A DNA stretch of 64,000 bases, taken from positions 2,610,346-2,674,345 of the forward strand of contig NZ_KL448323.1 in assembly GCF_000709345.1 (NCBI RefSeq), written 5' to 3'. The notes under the pieces were generated by a model. It searched no databases. It was not told the DNA's origin and saw only the letters and a list, made by a program, of their open reading frames with translations. Below, in pieces: positions 1-8,344 of the stretch (its first letter is position 1; each line of letters starts with the position of its first letter). This DNA comes from Polaromonas glacialis. Lineage in GTDB: Bacteria; Pseudomonadota; Gammaproteobacteria; Burkholderiales; Burkholderiaceae_C. A program made the position numbers and the translations under genes.

Positions 1-1551
1 TTCGACAAGAGCGGCCAGGCGGTCGAGATCACCGACTTTGCGCCGCGCTTTTACAGCCGCTCGCGGTTTTTCAAGCCCATGATGCTGGTGCGCCGGGTGC
101 GCCCGATCCACGGTGCGCCGCGCATCCGCGTGCTGCTCGACGTGCTGTTCGACTGGGGCCGCTCGCGGCCGGTGGTCACCCAGGGCAGCAACCACCTGCG
201 CTATGTCGGCGATACGCTGACGCTGCGCCTGAACACCGACGCGCCGCTGTCGCACCTGCTGGCCAAGCGGGCGTTCGTGCTGACGCGCGAGCACAACTTT
301 TTGCTCGGCTCGGACGAGTCGCTGTCCGAGGGCATTGCCGACACGGCGCGCCTGTTCGAGCAGGAAACGCTGAGCTACTGGCGCAAGTGGAGCCAGCGGC
401 TGCATATTCCGCTGGAATGGCAAGAAGCGGTGATCCGCGCGGCCATCACGCTCAAGCTGTCGCTGTTCGAGGACACCGGCGCGATCGTCGCGGCCATGAC
501 CACCAGCATTCCCGAGGCGCCGAACAGCGGCCGCACCTGGGACTACCGATTTTGCTGGCTGCGCGACGCCTTTTTTGTCGTCCGGGCGCTCAACAGCCTG
601 TCCGAGGTCGGCACCATGGAGGACTACCTGCGCTGGCTGGGCAATGTCGTGGTGCAGGCCGACGGCGGGCACATCCAGCCCTTGTTCGGCATCGGCATGG
701 AGCTCGACCTGCCCGAGGCGGTGTACGGCCACCTGGGCGGCTACCGGGGCATGGGGCCGGTGCGCGTGGGCAACCAGGCGCAGGAGCATTTCCAGCACGA
801 CGTGTACGGCAACGTGGTGCTGGGCGCGGCCCAGGCCTTCCACGACCACCGGCTGCTGCACCGCGCCGGCGCGGCCGAATTCATCCGCCTCGAAGCGGTC
901 GGCGAGCAGGCCATTCGCTGCTACGACAAGCCCGACGCCGGCATGTGGGAGCTGCGCACCCGCGCCCGGGTGCATACCTCGTCGGCGCTCATGTGCTGGG
1001 CCGCCTGCGACCGGCTGGGCAAGATTGCCGTCACGCTCAAGCAGCCCGAGCGCGCGGTGTACTGGAGCGGCCATGCGCAGGTCATGCGCGAGCGCATCCT
1101 GCGCGAGTCCTGGAGCGAGGAGCGCCAGGCCTTTGCCGAAAGCTTCGGCGGGCGCGACCTGGACGCCAGCGTGCTGCTGATGATCGAGGTCGGCTTCATC
1201 GAGCCGAAGGACCCGCGCTTCGTGGCTACCGTGGACGCGCTGGAAAAGTATTTGTGCGACGGCCCCTACATGCGCCGTTACGAGGCGCCCGACGACTTCG
1301 GCAAGCCCGAAACGGCCTTCAACATCTGCACCTTCTGGCGCATCGACGCGCTGGCGCGCATCGGCCGCAAGGAAGAGGCGCGGGCGATTTTCGAGACCAT
1401 GCTGGCCGCCAGAAACCACGTCGGCCTGCTGTCCGAGGACACGCACCCGGTCACCGGCGAGATGTGGGGCAACTTTCCGCAGACCTATTCGATGGTCGGC
1501 ATCATCAATGCCGCGATGCGGCTTTCAGCCCCTTGGGATTCCCAGGTATGA
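1..1551 (+). CDS. Glycoside hydrolase family 15 protein (glucoamylase/trehalase-like), 5' end outside window
   Basis: The reading frame is open from base 1, so the start lies upstream; 516 residues are visible, against roughly 600 for the family. The GH15 core is clear: GRTWDYRFCWLRD, followed by an alpha-helical (alpha/alpha)6 barrel pattern and a C-terminal FNICTFWRIDAL segment typical of bacterial GH15 enzymes. Such proteins hydrolyse alpha-glucosidic bonds, in bacteria often maltose, isomaltose or trehalose; the substrate cannot be read from sequence. It lies upstream of otsA on the same strand. In many betaproteobacteria the order otsB-GH15-otsA forms a trehalose locus, so otsB may lie just left of the window. 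No signal peptide can be assessed because the N-terminus is missing. Family call is firm; the exact activity is open. Confidence 0.9.
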   Translation, partial: FDKSGQAVEITDFAPRFYSRSRFFKPMMLVRRVRPIHGAPRIRVLLDVLFDWGRSRPVVTQGSNHLRYVGDTLTLRLNTDAPLSHLLAKRAFVLTREHNFLLGSDESLSEGIADTARLFEQETLSYWRKWSQRLHIPLEWQEAVIRAAITLKLSLFEDTGAIVAAMTTSIPEAPNSGRTWDYRFCWLRDAFFVVRALNSLSEVGTMEDYLRWLGNVVVQADGGHIQPLFGIGMELDLPEAVYGHLGGYRGMGPVRVGNQAQEHFQHDVYGNVVLGAAQAFHDHRLLHRAGAAEFIRLEAVGEQAIRCYDKPDAGMWELRTRARVHTSSALMCWAACDRLGKIAVTLKQPERAVYWSGHAQVMRERILRESWSEERQAFAESFGGRDLDASVLLMIEVGFIEPKDPRFVATVDALEKYLCDGPYMRRYEAPDDFGKPETAFNICTFWRIDALARIGRKEEARAIFETMLAARNHVGLLSEDTHPVTGEMWGNFPQTYSMVGIINAAMRLSAPWDSQV

Positions 1552-1876
1552 ATATGGCCCACACGCTTCCTGATTCGCGCGGTTCGCTGCCTCCCGAAGG
1601 GGCTGGCCTTGCTTGGGGAGGTCCAGCGCGGTGGCTGCTAGCACCCAAGAGGAAGCCAGCGAACTGTGCGAGCGCAAGAGGGCGGGGAGAGCCCCCATCC
1701 CAGCCTTCCCTTAGCGGGGGAAGGAGCCCCGCAAACGCAGCAAGCGCAGATGAGAGACCCGGATTTTCCCTTCTCAGCCAGCCAGGGCCGCGGGGCTGGC
1801 TTTGCCAGACCGCAGGCGCAGCAGCCCCCTCGGGGGGCAGCGCAGTACACGCAGTGACAAGCGTGGGGGCTTTTTT
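1552..1876. other. Repeat-rich 325-bp spacer between GH15 gene and otsA
   Basis: No gene is supported here. The left part (about 1576-1612) resembles a decayed R2 fragment in reverse orientation (GGTTCGCTGCCTCCCGAAGG). The centre (about 1695-1735) carries another GC-rich inverted motif, CCTTCCCTTAGCGGGGGAAGG. The right part is a full forward R2 copy (1776-1870). The open frames that run through here in both directions are GC-driven and lack family resemblance. Confidence 0.6.
1776..1870 (+). repeat. R2 dispersed repeat, copy 1 (upstream of otsA)
   Basis: This is a 95-bp GC-rich element. Landmarks in order are CCAGGGCCGCGG, GGCTTTGCCAGACCGCAGG, CCCCCTCGGGGGGC (a near-perfect palindrome) and a terminal AGCGTGGGGGC. 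The same landmarks recur at 24940, 25050, 28951 and 39477. The terminal GGGGG lies 7 nt before the otsA ATG and is the only purine-rich stretch that could serve as its ribosome-binding site. Confidence 0.85.
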
Positions 1877-3262
1877 ATGAGTCGATTAGTCGTGGTTTCC
1901 AACCGCATCGCCGACCCGCGCAAGTCGGCGGCGGCCGGTGGCCTGGCGGTGGCGCTGGGCGATGCGCTGTCGGCCAATGGCGGGCTGTGGTTCGGCTGGA
2001 GCGGCACGGTGGTCGAGAACGGCACGCCGGGCGAGGGCGAGGTGCATACCCACCATTCGGGCAACGTCACGCTGACCACGGTGGACCTGTGCAAGGAAGA
2101 CCACGACAGCTACTACCTGGGCTACAGCAACGGCGTGCTCTGGCCGGTGTTTCATTACCGGCTCGACCTGGCTGATTTCGATGCCGGCTACATCGGCGGC
2201 TACCGGCGCGTGAACAAGCTGTTGGCGCGCAAGCTGATGCCGCTGCTCAAGCCTGATGACATCATCTGGGTACACGACTACCACCTGATCCCGATGGCGG
2301 CCGAACTGCGCGCCATGGGCTGCAAGAACCGCATCGGCTTCTTTTTGCACATACCGCTGCCGCCGCCCTTGATTTTGGCCGCCGTGCCGCAGCATGAGTG
2401 GCTGATCCGCTCGCTGTTCGCCTATGACCTGGTCGGCTTCCAGGCGCAGGCCGACGTCGAGCATTTTGCCAACTACGTCGGCAAGGAGGTCGGCGCCGAG
2501 GCGCTTGACGAGCACCAGTTCCGCGCCTTTGGACGCAAGGTGCAGGCGCAGGCCTTTCCGATTGGCATCGACGTGGACGAATTCGCCGCGCTGACGCATG
2601 CCAAGGAAGGCCGCGACATGTACGAGCGCATGAAAAAGGAATTTTCGCGCCGCCGCATCCTGCTGGGCGTGGAGCGGCTGGACTATTCCAAGGGCCTGCC
2701 GCAGCGCGTGAAGGCGTTTCGCGAGTTGCTGAAAAATTACCCCGAAAACATCCGCAGCGCCACCCTGATCCAGATCGCCTCGCCCAGCCGCGAGGCGCTG
2801 GACACCTACACCGGCCTGCGCCAGGAACTGGAAAGCCTGTGCGGCGCGATCAACGGCGACTACGGCGAGCTCGACTGGATGCCGGTGCGCTACATCCACC
2901 GCAATGTCGCCCGCAAGCGCCTGCCGGGGCTGTACCGGGTGGCCGACGTGGCGCTGGTCACGCCGCTGCGCGACGGCATGAACCTGGTGGCCAAGGAATT
3001 CATCGCCGCACAGGACCCGGCCGACCCCGGCGTGCTGGTGCTGTCGCGCTTTGCCGGCGCGGCCGAGCAGCTCAAGGAAGCCATTTTGGTCAACCCCTAC
3101 GACGTCCACGGAACGGCCGAGAGCATCCAGCTGGCGCTGCAGATGCCGCTGGTCGAGCGCCAGCGGCGCCACCAGCAACTGCTGGAGCGCGTGCGCAGCC
3201 AGGACGTGCATTGGTGGCGAAAAACCTACCTGGAGGCGCTAGCGGCCTGCGAGCCTGACTGA
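1877..3262 (+). CDS. otsA: Alpha,alpha-trehalose-phosphate synthase (UDP-forming)
   Basis: A 461-aa GT20 glycosyltransferase that joins UDP-glucose and glucose-6-phosphate to trehalose-6-phosphate in the cytosol, for osmotic and desiccation protection. The start at 1877 gives the family N-terminus [14 protein letters not shown]; an in-frame start at 1802 would add 25 residues encoded by repeat R2 and is rejected. Visible motifs include WVHDYHLIP and the donor-site region [10 protein letters not shown], followed by [12 protein letters not shown] near the C-terminus. Length agrees with E. coli OtsA (about 470 aa). It follows the GH15 gene and converges on the ROK kinase gene, with only 18 bp between stops. 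Its Shine-Dalgarno appears to come from the end of an R2 repeat. Confidence 0.96.
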   Translation: MSRLVVVSNRIADPRKSAAAGGLAVALGDALSANGGLWFGWSGTVVENGTPGEGEVHTHHSGNVTLTTVDLCKEDHDSYYLGYSNGVLWPVFHYRLDLADFDAGYIGGYRRVNKLLARKLMPLLKPDDIIWVHDYHLIPMAAELRAMGCKNRIGFFLHIPLPPPLILAAVPQHEWLIRSLFAYDLVGFQAQADVEHFANYVGKEVGAEALDEHQFRAFGRKVQAQAFPIGIDVDEFAALTHAKEGRDMYERMKKEFSRRRILLGVERLDYSKGLPQRVKAFRELLKNYPENIRSATLIQIASPSREALDTYTGLRQELESLCGAINGDYGELDWMPVRYIHRNVARKRLPGLYRVADVALVTPLRDGMNLVAKEFIAAQDPADPGVLVLSRFAGAAEQLKEAILVNPYDVHGTAESIQLALQMPLVERQRRHQQLLERVRSQDVHWWRKTYLEALAACEPD

Positions 3263-3280
3263 TTCGTTTGCCCGGCCGCC

Positions 3281-4267
3281 TCAGGCAACCAGTGCCAGCG
3301 CCGCGAAGTCGCCGACCCGCTCGCCCAGGCCGGCCGGCACCAGCGTGCAGCCACCGGTCAGCGCGGGCAGCCTGCCCTGGATGTGCGCCTGCAGGCGCGG
3401 CAGCAAATAGTCGCGGTGGTGCCAGAAGACGCTGCCGCCCAGGCTGATGCGCTGCAGGTCCAGCGTCACGACCAGGTTGTAGAGCATCCTGCCCATGACC
3501 CGGCATATATCATCAATAATGCCTTCCGCGCAGGTATCGCCTTCCTTGGCAGCTATCAAAACACTAGCAGCATCAGGATAGGCAGGAAAACGGCGGGGCA
3601 GCGCGTTGCCGGCCACCAGCGCCTCGACATCGCCGATGTTGCCGCAGCCGCACAGCGCGTCCAGGTTGTCGCTGACAAACATGTGGCCGGCATGCCCGGC
3701 ATTGCCGTTCTTGCCGCGCAGCACCCGGCCATCGGCGCACAGGCCAACGCCGACGCCAGTGCTCCAGGTCACGTAGGCGCAGTGGTCCAGGCCCTGCAAC
3801 GCGCCCCAGCGGCGCTCGGCCTGCAGCGCGGCAATGCCGTCGTTTTCCACCCGCACCCGGGCAAACGCCTCGCGCAGCGGTGCTTCGAGCACGGCCGTGG
3901 TCCAGTCGTTGGGCAGGCCGCGCGCCGCGCCGGCAAGGCCGCCGCAGATGTTCGGCGACGCCAGTTCGACGCATCCCTGGTTCAGCACGAACGGGCCGCA
4001 GGAGGCCACGCCGACGGCGGCGATGTCACGCGCCTCGATGCCGGCGGCCTGGCAGCTGGCGCCTATCATGCGCAGCACCTGCCGGGCCAGCGCATCGGGC
4101 GCGCCCTGCTTGGCCGTCGGCTCGACCCGCCGGCCCAGGGCGCCACGGTGATCGACCAGGTTGACGGCCACCTTGGTGCCGCCAATATCGACGCAGGCCA
4201 CCGGCGCCGCGCCGTCCGCCAAGCGAAGTTCGGCCGGCATGGCGGGGGAAAGTGACGCAGCGTTCAT
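3281..4267 (-). CDS. ROK-family sugar kinase (glucokinase/fructokinase type)
   Basis: A 328-aa cytosolic kinase of the ROK family. The N-terminal phosphate-binding loop is CVDIGGTKVAVN (about residues 24-35). The ROK signature with zinc ligands, GHAGHM followed by CGCGNIGDVE, sits at about 190-215. Such enzymes phosphorylate hexoses with ATP. Proximity to trehalose genes makes glucose a reasonable substrate, but this is inference. It follows the DUF2905 gene by 24 bp on the minus strand, so the two are probably cotranscribed. Residues about 234-253 (VLIAAKEGDTCAEGI) are encoded by an in-frame copy of dispersed repeat R1, visible as an AT-richer patch with rare codons such as ATA. The frame is intact and downstream residues match the family, so the protein is probably functional. 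Confidence 0.9.
   Translation of the reverse strand: MNAASLSPAMPAELRLADGAAPVACVDIGGTKVAVNLVDHRGALGRRVEPTAKQGAPDALARQVLRMIGASCQAAGIEARDIAAVGVASCGPFVLNQGCVELASPNICGGLAGAARGLPNDWTTAVLEAPLREAFARVRVENDGIAALQAERRWGALQGLDHCAYVTWSTGVGVGLCADGRVLRGKNGNAGHAGHMFVSDNLDALCGCGNIGDVEALVAGNALPRRFPAYPDAASVLIAAKEGDTCAEGIIDDICRVMGRMLYNLVVTLDLQRISLGGSVFWHHRDYLLPRLQAHIQGRLPALTGGCTLVPAGLGERVGDFAALALVA
3511..3568 (-). repeat. R1 dispersed repeat inside the ROK kinase gene
   Basis: Read on the minus strand, the 58 bp show the R1 landmarks at fixed positions: GCTA at 1-4, ATAGCTGC at 13-20, TGCG at 37-40 and AAGGC at 44-48. The intergenic copy at 21890 aligns over 58 positions without gaps and shares the terminal TTGATG. 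The element is wholly coding here. Confidence 0.75.
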
Positions 4268-4291
4268 GGCGGGCGTGTCCTGGGTGTCTGG

Positions 4292-4486
4292 TCAGATCAG
4301 CTGGCTGACCAGGCTGGCGACAAGGCTCAGCAGGATAGTGGTGGTGACCGGAATGAACCATTCGCGGCCAAACAAGCGAAAGCGCAGGTCGCCCGGCAGC
4401 TTGCCGAAGCCGAGTTTTTGCAGCAGCGGCGAAACCCAGCTGATAAGCATCAGCGCAAGGAAAATGACGATGAACCAGCGGATCAT
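4292..4486 (-). CDS. DUF2905 family small membrane protein
   Basis: A 64-aa protein with two predicted membrane helices (residues about 3-22 and 43-63) flanking the loop KLPGDLRFRLFGREWFIPVT. The LPGD...PVTTTILLSL pattern is the hallmark of the DUF2905 family. Function is unknown. The start at 4486 (MIRWFIVIFL) places the hydrophobic segment at the N-terminus as in homologues; an upstream in-frame start at 4621 would add 45 residues of unrelated sequence and overlap the transposase remnant. It is the first gene of a likely two-gene minus-strand unit with the ROK kinase. Confidence 0.85.
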   Translation of the reverse strand: MIRWFIVIFLALMLISWVSPLLQKLGFGKLPGDLRFRLFGREWFIPVTTTILLSLVASLVSQLI

Positions 4487-4611
4487 GGGGTGGAGTTTAG
4501 ACGGCAGCGTGTTAAGGACGTGGCGAAGAATAACTTTCTCCCGTCTGATCAAAATGCAGCGCAGCCCAATGGCTGGCGTGCAGAGGCGCAGCCGGTACGT
4601 AAAATCCAGGG

Positions 4612-5068
4612 ATGAGCACACAGACGGGTTACAGGCAAGACATCGAGGTGCAGATGAAGCGGCTGTTTGCGACGCTGTCGGAAAAAGAGCGGCGGCGCTA
4701 CGCGGTGATGGAGGCGGCCAAGCTCGGAGTCGGCGTCATCACGGGTCTGTTTGGCCTGGATGCCAAGACGGTGCGCCGAGGATTGCCGGCGCTGGCGCGG
4801 CCCATTGATTCCGCGCAAGGCCGGGTTTTAAAAAAGACGGTGGGCGCAAACCGGTGCACAGCGCCGCTGCGCCCAACGAGAATTTTCTTGCGCTGCTGGC
4901 CGAGTTCGCGGCAGGCGACCCGATGCGCCAGGGCGTGCTGTGGTACCCAACCTGTCGCGCCGCGAGATCAGCCGGCGCCTGGCCGATCGGCCTGGGCTGG
5001 AGATCGGCATCGTTTTCGATGCACACTTGCTCCGCTGGAACTATCGCGCTGTCCCGGTCAATGGCTGA
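4612..5068 (+). pseudogene. Decayed ISAzo13-like transposase remnant
   Basis: The first 70 or so codons read like the N-terminus of ISAzo13-family transposases: LSEKERRRYAVMEAAKLG followed by TGLFGLDAKTVRRGL. After the homopolymer at about 4830-4836 the homology continues in another frame (GGRKPVHSAAAPNENF, then LLAEFAAGDPMRQGVLW), and after about 4942 in a third frame (NLSRREISRRLA). The catalytic core is missing. The tail LRWNYRAVPVNG, ending at a stop at 5068, may be the original C-terminus joined by an internal deletion, but this is uncertain. At least two frameshifts and one deletion make it non-functional. No terminal inverted repeats or target duplication were found. Confidence 0.75.
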
Positions 5069-5241
5069 GCTCCGGAAGTTATTGCGGGCCACACCCTTGT
5101 TGCTTTTTGGTAGCTTTCAGTAACCCTGGAAACCACCAGAAACAATAAAATTGATAAAATGTAAATTGTGGATTTTTTTGTCGCAAAGGCAAAATCCAGC
5201 AATTCAACCCGCCCTTCTTTGATGGGTTAACGAAACGACCC

Positions 5242-6396
5242 ATGAAACTCTCGACCTTCATTACCGCCCATCTTGAAAAAATTCTTCGCGAGTGGGACGC
5301 CTTTGCCAGAACGCTGTTTCCGGCATCGCCCACGCCGCCACAAAACCTCCTGCGGGACCATGCCAGGGAAATCCTGCAGGAAATCGTCGTTGACCTTGAC
5401 ACGCACCAGACGGCGGAGCAACAGACCGAAAAGTCAAAAGGCCAGGCAGATGAAGAGGTCAACAAGAAAAGCGCAGCCGCCATTCACGGCACGCTGCGCC
5501 AGGCCAGCGGCTTCACGCTGACCCAGCTCACCGCTGAATACCGCGCCTTGCGCGCCACGGTATTTCGCCTGTGGATGCCGTACATGCAACAGCACACGCA
5601 AGAAAGCGCGGCCGACATGATGCGCTTCAACGAGGCCATGGACCAGGCGCTGGCCGAATCCGTGGTGACGTATTCTGAAAACTCCGACCGCACGCGCGAC
5701 ACCTTCCTGGCCATCTTGGGGCACGACCTGCGCAGCCCGCTGTTCACCATGAAGCTGGCAGGAACCTACCTGATGCGGCCCGCCATTGGCACCGAAGGCA
5801 CCCGGGAAATGGGCGCCCGCGTGGCCCGCAGCGCGGCCAGCATGACCGCCATGATCAAGGATTTGCTCGAATACGCGCGCACGCAGCTAGGGGGCGAAAT
5901 CCCGCTCACGCTGCTCCCCGAGAACATGGCCGACATCTGCCAGGCGGCGCTGGACGACGCCCAGGCCGGCTACCCGGACTGTCCCTTTGAGCTGGAGGCA
6001 TCGGGTGACTTGTCAGGCGCTTTCGACAGTGCGCGCCTGCAGCAGCTGTTTTCAAACCTGCTCAACAATGCAGCGCAGTACCGCGACGACACGCGCGCGG
6101 TGACGATCACGGCCCTGGGCGAGGCCGATTCGATCACGATACAGGTGTGCAACCACGGCCCGGTGATTCCCGCCCCATCGCTACAGGCCATTTTCGATCC
6201 CCTGGTTCAACTCTCGGTCGAAGCAGGGCTTCAGGAAGGCGCGCCCTCCAGCAGCCTGGGACTGGGGCTTTTCATCGCCCGGGAAATCACCACGGCGCAC
6301 GGCGGCACCATCACGGTGGCGTCGAACGAGCATTCCGGCACGGTGTTTACCGTCAAGCTCCCGCGTGCGCCGATTGCGGAACAGGCAGGGAAGTAA
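5242..6396 (+). CDS. Soluble sensor histidine kinase with RsbRD-type N-terminal domain
   Basis: A 384-aa cytosolic histidine kinase with no membrane segment. Residues about 1-150 are all-helical and resemble the RsbRD_N (RsbT co-antagonist-like) sensor module. The HisKA box FLAILGHDLRSPL gives phospho-acceptor His161. The HATPase_c domain (about 270-380) shows LFSNLLNNAAQYRD (N box) and SSLGLGLFIAREI (G box). The kinase autophosphorylates, but no cognate regulator is fused. It converges on the KaiC-like operon, whose first gene encodes a hybrid kinase with a receiver domain. A shared pathway is plausible but inferred. The start is the first ATG of the frame; no strong Shine-Dalgarno is evident. 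Confidence 0.88.
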   Translation: MKLSTFITAHLEKILREWDAFARTLFPASPTPPQNLLRDHAREILQEIVVDLDTHQTAEQQTEKSKGQADEEVNKKSAAAIHGTLRQASGFTLTQLTAEYRALRATVFRLWMPYMQQHTQESAADMMRFNEAMDQALAESVVTYSENSDRTRDTFLAILGHDLRSPLFTMKLAGTYLMRPAIGTEGTREMGARVARSAASMTAMIKDLLEYARTQLGGEIPLTLLPENMADICQAALDDAQAGYPDCPFELEASGDLSGAFDSARLQQLFSNLLNNAAQYRDDTRAVTITALGEADSITIQVCNHGPVIPAPSLQAIFDPLVQLSVEAGLQEGAPSSSLGLGLFIAREITTAHGGTITVASNEHSGTVFTVKLPRAPIAEQAGK

Positions 6397-6447
6397 GAAA
6401 AAAAACACGCCCCGCTGTCTCAAGGCGGGACAGGCTTTCAGCGGGAA
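6397..6447 (-). terminator. Probable terminator of the KaiC-like operon
   Basis: On the minus strand just past the KaiC-like stop, CCCGC and GCGGGG can form a stem around a short loop, followed by CGTG and a run of eight T. This fits an intrinsic terminator for the minus-strand operon. On the plus strand no T-run follows the stem. Confidence 0.55.
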
Positions 6448-7926
6448 TCAGGCAGCGACTTCCGGGTCCGACTCGTCGATCAGGGTGGGCTGGCCCGACA
6501 AGATGCCATGGTAGTTCGTCAGCGCCTTGCCAATCTTGACGCTGTCCTTGGCGATGTCGAAGAAACGAATCTCCTTGCTGTGGTCGCTGGCCCGGACCTT
6601 CACCACCGAAATCACCCGCTTGAACTGCCCGGCGATTTCAACATAGCGCAGCAGCAAAATGGCATCGGTCAAAAAAGCATTGCTGTACGAAGAAAATCGA
6701 AGGTCGGTGTACCGGTCTTCAAGTTCCGCGGTCATCAGCACCGTCACCCCCATGTTGGTCAGCACCGACGTCAGGCGGTAAAGCGACTCGCGAAAGTTCT
6801 CGCGAAAAATCGATGCCAGCGCCAGCTCGAACCCCGAAAGCGAGTCGATGACCACACGCCTGGCTTTGGTCTTCTTGATCAATATGACCAGGTCATGAAT
6901 GATTTCATCAATTGACAGGTCGAGCGAACGCGTGTCGATGACCGTCACTTTGCCGCTGTCCACCAGTTTCTCAAGGCGACCGCTGAGCAGCTGGCTGGGG
7001 CTCTTTTCAAACGCGGCAATCACACCCGGCTCGCCCAGGCGCACGCCTTCTGCCAGAAACTCGGTGGAAAGCACGCTTTTTCCGCAGCCGCTCGGCCCCA
7101 CGACCAGCAGCGAATAGCCCACCGGCAAGCCGCCGCCCATCATCTTGTCGAGCAGCGGCACGCCCATCGTCAGGCGCAGGTTGCTGGGCATTTCTTTTTT
7201 CTGGCTGGCGTCGTACTTGAGAATGGCGCGCGGGAACACCTCGACCCCGTCATCGGTGATGCGAAAGGTGTGCAAACCGGGCCGCTGCGCCTGGCCCCGC
7301 ATCTTGACCACCTGCAGCTTGCGCACCATGGCGTCGCGGTGGACATGCTGGGACATCCAGACAATGCCGTCGGCCACGGTGAACACCGGGCTGGACTCTT
7401 CTTCCTGCGAGGGGTATTCGCCGATCAGGAAGGTCGTGGCCTGCCAGCTGGTCATCTGCACGCCAAGGGCCTGGATGAAGTGCTGCAAGCCCCAAGCACC
7501 GTCGTCCCTGGACGCCTTGGCCGACTGCACCACCGAACGAAATGAATCCACGAACACCAGGCTGGGCGAAAAGCGCTCCACCTCTTCAACGATACGCGCC
7601 AGCACGCGGTCAAATTCGCCGTCGAGCAGGTCGCCTGAAAGGTTGACGAACTTGATCGACGTGTTGATCTTGTCGATGTCAAAGTAGGAAAACTGCTGCT
7701 GGTAGCGCAGCATCTTGAGCGGCGGCTCGCCCAGCACGGTAAAAAACAGCGCGCGCCGGTCAGGATTGGCCAGCGAGAACATGATCTGGTGCGCCATCGT
7801 GGTCTTGCCCGAGCCCGGCGTGCCGGCAATCAGGTTGAAGGAAAACTCAGGTATTCCACCACCCAGCAGTTCGTCCAGGCCGGCAACCCCTGTCGGCAGT
7901 TGGCGTATGGCTACTTTTTTTCTCAT
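6448..7926 (-). CDS. KaiC-like double RecA-domain ATPase
   Basis: A 492-aa protein with two KaiC/RadA-type domains. Walker A motifs are GTPGSGKT (residues about 35-42) and GPSGCGKS (about 277-284), each preceded by the KaiC-type GLDELLGGG or LLDKMMGGG segment. Walker B strands are SLVFVDSF and RRVVIDSL. After the first P-loop the usual KaiC glutamate pair is replaced by LGEPPL; after the second it is AAFEKSP, so one glutamate remains in each. The start at 7926 (MRKKVAIRQLPTGV) follows an AAGGAT Shine-Dalgarno and overlaps the upstream stop in ATGA; a longer start at 8094 lies wholly within the upstream gene and is rejected. No kaiA or kaiB is present in the window. In non-cyanobacteria such proteins are tied to stress or signalling; the precise role here is unknown. 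Confidence 0.88.
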   Translation of the reverse strand: MRKKVAIRQLPTGVAGLDELLGGGIPEFSFNLIAGTPGSGKTTMAHQIMFSLANPDRRALFFTVLGEPPLKMLRYQQQFSYFDIDKINTSIKFVNLSGDLLDGEFDRVLARIVEEVERFSPSLVFVDSFRSVVQSAKASRDDGAWGLQHFIQALGVQMTSWQATTFLIGEYPSQEEESSPVFTVADGIVWMSQHVHRDAMVRKLQVVKMRGQAQRPGLHTFRITDDGVEVFPRAILKYDASQKKEMPSNLRLTMGVPLLDKMMGGGLPVGYSLLVVGPSGCGKSVLSTEFLAEGVRLGEPGVIAAFEKSPSQLLSGRLEKLVDSGKVTVIDTRSLDLSIDEIIHDLVILIKKTKARRVVIDSLSGFELALASIFRENFRESLYRLTSVLTNMGVTVLMTAELEDRYTDLRFSSYSNAFLTDAILLLRYVEIAGQFKRVISVVKVRASDHSKEIRFFDIAKDSVKIGKALTNYHGILSGQPTLIDESDPEVAA

Positions 7927-8342
7927 GTCGGAAGATCCTTTGCGGGTGTTTCGGAAGTCTCTTTGGGCCAGGCCGAGTGCAAAAGATGGGATGTCAACTC
8001 CTCGCCTATCAATGACGCCAGCACATCCAGAAAAATGGTGAACAAGACCAGACTGGCCTGCCTGGCCAGCGCCGCATCCTGCGCCTGGAGACAAGCCTGC
8101 AGTTCAGCAAAACCTTCCTGATCGGCCGGTTTTGCCGCATCGTGCGCCATCCAGGGGTACTGCCTGGACGCCAGGCGAATGCTTCGCGCGTAAAGCGGCT
8201 TGAAGCCGCCCTCGCCAATGATCGAAATCAGTTCCGGGGCCAACTGCCGCCAAAGCCGGACGGTGGTCTGCGCCACGGTGTCGGGATGCTGCATCAGGGC
8301 TGACACAATCAGCCGCTGCCGGGAATTTTCGGTCGTTTTCAT
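7923..8342 (-). CDS. Uncharacterised helical protein between hybrid kinase and KaiC-like gene
   Basis: About 139 aa, predicted mainly helical, cytosolic, with no motif I recognise. The N-terminal half contains VRLWRQLAPELISIIGEGGF and ARSIRLASRQYPWMAHD. The C-terminal half has an amphipathic stretch ending ASLIGEELTSHLL. Its stop overlaps the KaiC-like start by 4 nt (ATGA). Upstream, either the ATG at 8342 or a TTG at 8348 that overlaps the kinase stop could start it; I chose ATG. The tight coupling on both sides indicates that it works with the KaiC-like ATPase and the hybrid kinase, perhaps as an adaptor. That role is inferred from position only. Confidence 0.75.
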   Translation of the reverse strand: MKTTENSRQRLIVSALMQHPDTVAQTTVRLWRQLAPELISIIGEGGFKPLYARSIRLASRQYPWMAHDAAKPADQEGFAELQACLQAQDAALARQASLVLFTIFLDVLASLIGEELTSHLLHSAWPKETSETPAKDLPT

Positions 8343-8344
8343 GC

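Noticed and set aside
4828..5092. Minus-strand frames opposite the transposase remnant
   Set aside because: They have no motif, while the plus strand shows ordered transposase segments in shifted frames.
6448..7926. Cyanobacterial-type circadian clock gene kaiC
   Set aside because: No kaiA or kaiB is present, and the paired glutamates after each P-loop are not conserved. Only a KaiC-like ATPase can be claimed.
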